Under the pieces are notes generated by a model. It worked only from the letters and a program-made list of their open reading frames with translations. It was not told where the DNA came from and searched no databases. 64,000 nucleotides of DNA from Ceratodon purpureus (taxonomy: Eukaryota; Streptophyta; Bryopsida; Pseudoditrichales; Ditrichaceae), in NCBI GenBank assembly GCA_014871385.1, contig CM026426.1, forward strand, positions 101,759,393-101,823,392, in the 5' to 3' direction. Position numbers and translations under genes: made by a program. Positions 57,481-64,000 of the stretch are shown here, piece after piece (the first letter of the stretch is position 1; every line of letters starts with the position of its first letter).

Positions 57481-57608
57481 TCTATTGTATCGTGAGTCTA
57501 CGAGAACAATCATTGCCAGAAGCAGATTTTTGCTGCTTTACGAGATAGCTGACGACGACGGCGCTCGCAGAGAGTGCGGGATAGTCAGCGAAGGAGCAGC
57601 GCCGGACA

Positions 57609-60600
57609 ATGTGGGGTGTGCAGGGGACGTTGCAGGCTCCTCACTTGTCAGCTGCCACGGGATTGCGTCTCGCGACTGCTGTTTCGCGGCGTGGGCTCGT
57701 CGAGCGTGTGCAGACGCGAGTTGGGCGCGTGGTTGCGACTCCTGGCAATGGTCAGATCTTGGTTGTGGTCGCCAAGGATGAGGGTGTCAGGTATGTTTCC
57801 GGAACTAGAAATTAGTCTGTGGAGCAGATATTTTATTGAAAGGATGAAACAGAGTGACTGGAAGCCCAATCACTTAAGTTCATAGTCTATGTTTGAGACA
57901 TGCCGTGAGAATTCATGATCTACGGTACATGGTATTAAGTTTTTAGGTCATCCATTGAATTATGGAGAGAGTTTTGGATTTTCAGGATGAGCGAAGCAGG
58001 GAATGATATGAAGGTAGCGTTTAGCAAGGAGAAGGGGAAGGAGGCAATCGAGTGTTCTCCAACTCTAGCTACTACTCCCTCGCAGCTTCTCCATCCTGTT
58101 TCCGTGACAATTCCAATCGGCAATCGGGAGGTGCGAATCATTCTTTTGTTGGTCTCGCAAATTCTCTTTGGAGTGTGCAATTCATTACAAATCAGAATTG
58201 CAAACTTATTGCTCTGAGAAATATCAAATTTGAGAAAGCTTACGTTGGATTCTGTATTCGGGGTTTAGCTGTCATGATTCCAGTAACCGTTTCATATTTG
58301 TGGAGTCAATTACTGCTTTGCAGATAGTGGTAGAGACTGGTCTTATTGGAAGGCAAGCCAATGGCGCAATTACAATCACTGATGGCGAGACGGTACGTGC
58401 AGTTTGTCGTAGTGAATTGAATTCCTAATCTTAGTTTGAATATCACAATTGGTTTAGCTCTCGCTATTCTAGGTCTTGTTGGTATCTACTTCTCCGCAGG
58501 GGTATCTTTAGCATAGTCTTTAGAAGGCAAAAGGCACCGAGTGATATTTTACATTACTTTCTGTATATGTCTTTTCCTACTTGTTCTCCAAATGTGAAAT
58601 GGATTTGACACCAGTATAATACCTGTCATATTATATGCATCGCTGGCTGTTACTTGTCAACCTTCTTTTAGATCCCTCTTGTGACCATGTTGGGTATTGC
58701 AAACCAGGTGCTCTTGACGACTGTTTGTACATCAATGGAGCCGAGTGAGCCATCGGATTTTGTTCCTCTCTCCGTTCAGTACCAAGAACGCTTTTCGGCA
58801 GCCGGTCGAACCAGGTCAGCTGGAGATGCACTTAATATGTCTTAGTTTCTTTGATGTAGAGCCATTATAGCAGGTTTGCAAGGATTAGTTAGCAGAATAT
58901 AATCTAGATGTATGTAGAGTAAAGTGCTTGTTATTCACGTTGATCTCAAACGCCAGGAACTTATGAAGTGGTTAACAACCATTGTCGGAGCAGTAAACCG
59001 TTAAATCTTACAAATGACTTATATTGCCGATGGAAATGGCCAGGTCGAAGTTCTCAAAGTAGATTATAGATATGCTTCTGTGTTACTTGTTGAAAAATCT
59101 AATGTTTCTTTATGAAGAATTAAGTCCTCTGTTAAATTTGTGAGCTTATCGGTCGCTAACAAGGTATTTCATTGTAATTGACAGCGGTGGGTTCATCAAG
59201 AGGGAAGGAAGGGCGCGTGATCACGAGGTTCATAGGGTGTTTTGTGTTCTGATCCATTTTAGGAATTGGTGACTATCTGAGAGTATTGACTTGTTTCTCA
59301 TTTAGGGGAAACCCTGCGTGCAACCTCATCATTTCAGTGCATGTAGTGATGCTAGCGGTTTCTATCGGCTAACCAATATTTCATCTGCTGTGGGCGAGCA
59401 GGTTCTGGTGTGCCGGCTGATAGATAGACCAATGCGGCCTATGATAGCCCGTGGGTTTCACTACGAAACTCAAATTCTTGTTTGGGTATGTCGAAATCTT
59501 TGTGATTGAAAGAATCTTCGTTTTGTTTCGTTTGTTGGAGGTCATGTCATCATGTACACCAGACTTGCGAGGAGCTAACTGAGGTTCCATATTATAAATT
59601 TAATGTCATTTTTATCTGTGAGCAGGTTCTCAGTTATGATGGCTTGCATTCTCCTGACCCTTTGGCTATCACATCAGCTGGCGCAGCCTTGTGAGTTTAC
59701 GATGGTATCCTATTCCTTTTTTTATTATAGACTTGGCAATGTTTTCTTTGTCTGGTCAGTACACACATTGATGTAGAAATATTTAATACGTCAATTGAGT
59801 TGTAGTGAAATTTAATTTAGCTGGGTAGTTGATTGAAGCTCCCTATTTTAACAATGATATTAAACCAGGGCGGTCTCGGATGTCCCCATGTCAAAGCCAG
59901 TTGCTGGTGTGCGTGTGGGTCTTCTTAATGGTCAGTTTGTGGTGAATCCAACGGTTGTCGAGATGGAAAGATCAACGCTGGATCTTGTTGTAGCAGGAAC
60001 AGCCGACGCAGTGCTAATGATTGAGGAAAGTTATTGGCATCTCAAATTTTCATAAAATAGTAAACTGCTAATTTCTGAAATCTGTTGGCCTATTGACATG
60101 TTTTGTTTATGTGTCTCTATTTAATGTCTCTGTTGTGAGGATAACAGTGGAAGCTTTGTTGCCTGCAGGAATAGAGCCTATGCTTCATAGCCTTTGTATT
60201 GAAGGAAGTCTGAGTTTTGAATCTCGTGCTTTTGATTGTGTGCAGGGCTACTGTGACTTTTTGACTGAAGAAGAGTTAGTTGATGCTGTTGAAATTGGCC
60301 ATGTAATATCCTTTTCTATTTGGTTGAGCTGTCTTTTAGTTTGGCTGTTGCTAATGCATTAATTTCATTCCTACTGGAGACACGTGTTACCTGAATGTCA
60401 GTGACACTCTAAGCGAGAATGTGATTTTGACAGTCTTATAATAGATTTTAAATAGCGTGTTCGTGGGATTTCTATTTTCTTAGGGTGCCATAAAGTCATT
60501 GTGTGCCGGATTGCAAAAACTTGCGGAAAAGGTTGGTAAAGAAAAGAATGTGGCTGCGATTCGTCTACCTCCGGCCACAATCTTAGATTATATAGAGGTA

Positions 60601-63600
60601 CGTCTGGATTGCTCTCCGCACCAAGTTGCGAGCATGATCCGTCATATGGATAGCTTGAAGTTTGTTGGGCTGTGAAGGTTCAGGCAATATTGTTCGTCTA
60701 CCTTACCACCACTTTGTTCTTTGTGAAGTGAAAAGTTTTGAGACGAACGTTCTAGTTCTAAATCAGATAGTGCTTCAGATTATTTCATATTAGTTTCTTT
60801 AATCAATGTTATTAATGCTAATTCTGCGTCGTCTGTTTGGGAACAAATTCAACAGAGTCTTGTTGGAACAGAGCTAGAGAGTGTAATGCAAATCGGTATC
60901 AAGCAGGAGCGAGGTGCTGCAATGAAGAAAATCGAAGAGAGGGTGTTGGTTGCATTGACAGGGGAAGGGGTCCGCAAAGAACAAGCTGCTATAGCAGCAG
61001 CAGCCCAAAACAAGGTCTCTGAAGAGGTAGCTCCAGGCACGTGGGAAGACGAGGAGGTATTCGTAGCAGACGGTTTGGTTGACGAGAGCGAAGTGCATGT
61101 CACATCAGTGCCTCGAAAACCAGTGACGGAGGTATGCGGGCTGTCAACTTACTTTATTTTAGGACTAATTATATTGATTGTTTTAATCTTTCGTTACCAT
61201 ATCTTGATCGATTGGGCTCCTACTGGAAGGTATGATTGGGATGTTCAGCGAATGTATTTCAAGCAACTTTGTCTTGCCATAATCTACGATTATACTCATC
61301 TCCATGTGTTTGATTGTATAGCTTTTTGATCCTATTGATGTGAAGCGAGTTTTTAAGGAAGCGTGTTCGAATACTCTACGGAGGCTGATTGTCAAGGTCT
61401 GTCAACCTATCTACCATCACTTGAGGTGTTGAAACAAGTGAAGTATTGGAATTTCATGAACTTCGGGTCAAGGCTTTATTTTTACTTCGATGAAAGTCAG
61501 AAGTACGACAAAATTATCGTCATACAGGCGTTTTAGGTTTCGAATTTCATGTCGGTTTGTAATCAGGTGCCTTTTCATAAAGGTAATGTAAATGAAGTTA
61601 CAGTTTTCCATAGTGTTGCAAGACAGTTAGTATTTGCTAATGACAAGCATCTCATAGAATCAAAGGTTTATCTCCGGGAATTTAATGCAGACCGGAGTTA
61701 GAAGTGATGGCCGGGCAGTCACTGATGTTCGACCCATTCAAAGCATCTGTGGACTTCTTCCAAGAACTCACGGCAGTGCTCTCTTTACTCGAGGAGAGAC
61801 ACAGGTACCAGACGCTTCTATGCGCTTCTATACTCGGTTTTATGTAACTGATTTAACGAGCACGTGCTTTTCAGGGCCATTTTATATACTGTTTAATCTT
61901 TATGTAGTTGCAAATCCTCATATTAGCTTTGAATCTTGTTCCTTTGTATGCAGGCATTGGTAGTGACAACGTTAGGTGGAGATAACATGGGGCAGCGTAT
62001 TGACAATCTTACAAGCACTGAAGACCTTAAGCGCTTTTACCTGCAAGTGCGTTATTTCCTTTTTGGCATTTCTTATATGTTTTTTAAGTTTGTTGTAAGC
62101 TAGAGTTGAAATTTGCAATCTTTTACTGTTGGTGGTGTATCTGTCAATGATTTATAGTACCGGTGAGTAGTTTTGGCAGTGTTAATTGGTTCTTGTGATT
62201 GACTGTCATTCTAATATTATGTTACAGCAGTACATATTTTCAGCCTCGTGATTTTGTCTTGCCTCTAGTATTCGTTTCCTCCATCTTCTGTAGGAGAAGT
62301 GGGAAGGATTGGTGCACCAAATAGGCGAGAAATAGGACATGGAACACTTGCAGAGCGGGCTTTAGAGCCTATTATTCCTGATGACGATGGTTTCCCATAC
62401 ACCATCCGGGTGGAGAGTTCCATTACAGAGAGCAATGGCTCATCCAGGTGATAATTGTTTTTTGTGCATCGCATTCCCAGCCTCTTGCTGAAAGTATCGA
62501 TGATAGTTCGACTTTAGATATCTGTAAGAAGTGAAGATTTTCTTGTGAACTTACCACCTCTTATCCTGTTTGTGCTTGTAGTATGGCTTCCGTATGTGGA
62601 GGTTGTCTGGCCATGCTGGACGCGGGTGTTCCTCTCAAAGCGTCGGTGGCAGGAATAGCCATGGGTTTGATTCTTAACACTAAAGACTGTGGAGGGGATG
62701 GAGAGCCACTGATATTGAGTGACATCTTGGGATCGGAGGATGCTTTAGGTGATATGGATTTCAAGGTAAACATCACTTCTTTTTCAGTTCTAGTTTTCTC
62801 GTCATGTTTGGTTTTGCTCTAATTAATTTTCCTTCGGTACTCCACTGCGGGCAGGTTGCTACTAGAACACTATTTGTGTGTTCTTGTTAAAAATTGGAAG
62901 ATTAAATATGATTTCGGCACTGCTTACCATATTGCAGATATTGTTCTCAAGATTATACTTGGCCTTATTCGCAATAGATTCTGCGTGTGAAGATGTTGCT
63001 AACTAACGCCACTCATGAAATTTTGGATATTGACATGTTCTGGCAGGTTGCGGGGAATGAGACTGGAATAACTGCTTTCCAAATGGACATTAAGGTTTGT
63101 AAATTGTCAAACTTGGAACGTTGATATGTATGTCAGTCCATCGATGAATAGCTTCCTAGCTTGGATGTCCCTAATGACGCAGGCTCTGATGGGAAGAGGT
63201 TTCGAATTTGGGCAGGTAGAGGGTATCACAGTTTCTGTCATGAGAAAGGCGTTGGAACAAGCCAGAGTTGGCCGGCTTCACATTCTTGGTATGGCTTCTG
63301 TCACGCAGTGTTCTTTCGATTAGAGTTCTGGTTCATATGCTTGTTGTAGATTAACGTCAGTGACGGGAATTGAGGCTATTGAATTTGTGCTTGGTCTTCT
63401 CAGGCTATAATGAGCACTTTATGTGTATAAAATTTTTCTTGAATTTGCAATTGATAAAGTACGATGCTTCTAGTAGTTAGCACTTCGACGTTTAGCATTT
63501 CAGTTGTTAATAATTAGCAAATCTAAAACTAACATGAAGTTTCTTTTTCCTTGCTCGAAAGTTTTAGTAGCTGACCTTGTCTCTCAAATTATTACGGTTA

Positions 63601-63968
63601 ATATCTATTTAACAGGTGAAATGTCCAAAAGTGACCCTCCTCCAGCTTATCAGGTGTCAATACACGCTCCACAAATCACTATGTTTAAGGTAATCCGGTT
63701 GATTGTTGTTACCTTCTACGTTTCTTGAGTTAGTCACTGGATTTCGATGAATTAAGTTATGTGACAAATGTCACTCTTCTAACTTGATAGATGCACGAAT
63801 GCCAGTGTTTTACATTCTATTGGCTGTTCCTTACCAAAGTCAATTCATGTAGAGCAGGTGGATACCGACAAAATAAGTTTAGTTGTCGGACCTGGAGGAA
63901 AGACTATCAGAGGGATTATTGAATCCTCTGGAGTTGAGTCGGTGGATGTTAGTTCGGACGACGGTTCT
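57609..63968 (+). CDS. PNP: organellar polyribonucleotide nucleotidyltransferase (PNPase), 3' part beyond window
   Basis: Phosphorolytic 3'-5' exoribonuclease of chloroplasts or mitochondria (RNA processing and decay). Exons: 57609-57790, 57986-58130, 58324-58392, 58708-58814, 59185-59227, 59402-59485, 59626-59690, 59869-60025, 60246-60302, 60484-60597, 60856-61131, 61322-61396, 61691-61804, 61954-62046, 62269-62447, 62582-62765, 63047-63094, 63216-63288, 63616-63689, 63858-63968; together 750 codons in phase. The leader (first ~60 residues, Arg/Ala/Ser/Thr-rich) fits a transit peptide. RNase PH domain 1 starts [18 protein letters not shown]; a helical linker follows; domain 2 has [33 protein letters not shown] and the catalytic DALGDMDFK; the KH domain starts with GPGGKTIRG. 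The S1 domain lies past the window. Intron 8 has an unusual donor (see its own entry). Confidence 0.93.
60026..60245 (+). other. PNPase intron 8 with non-GT donor or alternative 27-residue exon extension
   Basis: After ...VLMIE the next bases are GAAAGTTATT instead of GT, while the following exon begins GGCTAC after GTGTGCAG. A canonical alternative uses GT at 60030 and the AG at 60168 (TTGCCTGCAG). It keeps frame and adds 27 residues ([20 protein letters not shown] and more) relative to the usual PNPase. Confidence 0.6.
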
Positions 63969-64000
63969 GTAAGTCTTGCGTCTTTACCTGAAGGACTTAC

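Noticed and set aside
57485-57885. Other overlapping starts for PNPase in exon 1
   Set aside because: Only the frame from 57609 joins the second exon in phase and gives a transit-like leader.
60093-60362. Separate small membrane protein
   Set aside because: The frame is PNPase exon 9 with its intron flanks; the hydrophobic end is intron sequence.

Overview
The window is nuclear DNA of a land plant, most likely a non-seed plant such as a moss or another bryophyte. This is inferred from one clear host gene, an intron-rich organellar polyribonucleotide nucleotidyltransferase (PNPase) at the right edge, and from plant-type transposon families (CACTA/EnSpm TNP2 and Transposase_24 proteins, a Tigger/pogo transposase with a long charged tail, a DUF659/BED hAT). 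The species cannot be named from sequence alone. About 85% of the window is mobile-element or intergenic DNA.

Left part (0-27 kb): a small F-box-like gene (0.36-0.88 kb, minus). Next is a CACTA accessory (Transposase_24-like) gene on the plus strand (1.5-3.6 kb), then a stretch of small unrecognised genes (6-9 kb). A Tigger/pogo transposase follows on the minus strand (11.25-14.5 kb), and a second, better preserved Transposase_24-like gene on the minus strand (15.9-18.8 kb). Divergently from it run an F-box-like gene (19.9 kb) and a TNP2 transposase (21.1-25.3 kb) on the plus strand. A tandem, internally deleted TNP2 copy follows (25.8-27.06 kb). GC-rich purine/pyrimidine minisatellites lie in inverted orientation at 1.43 and 27.07 kb and may mark the edges of one large CACTA-type island.

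Middle (27-34 kb): a SWIM-zinc-finger gene fragment and a RING-like gene, both minus and both decayed. They are separated by a 107-bp minisatellite and a few telomere-like repeats. About 3 kb of AT-rich gene-free DNA follows.

34.1-54.1 kb: one Ty3/gypsy LTR retrotransposon fossil on the minus strand. It has 602-bp LTRs and a 5-bp target duplication, and is about 20 kb long because an ~11-kb DNA transposon sits in its 3' part. That inserted element is the most unusual feature here. It carries three genes: a BED/DUF659 hAT transposase, a protein-kinase-like gene and a RING-finger gene. Each is preceded by a GC-rich array built from a CTCGCGCCCC-like motif next to a TATA box. The same motif also forms inverted arrays near both ends, so transposition and expression of the three genes may share one cis code.

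Right part: gene-poor DNA (54.1-57.5 kb), then the PNPase gene (57.6 kb to beyond the window). Twenty exons could be placed by reading frame and splice sites, covering a transit-like leader, both RNase PH domains, the alpha-helical linker and the start of the KH domain. One intron lacks the expected GT donor or has an alternative that adds 27 residues.

A recurring theme is DNA transposons carrying ubiquitin-ligase-like genes (F-box, RING) and a kinase. Most single in-frame interruptions in the DNA-transposon genes are TAG, as expected if CAG codons decay by deamination of methylated cytosine.
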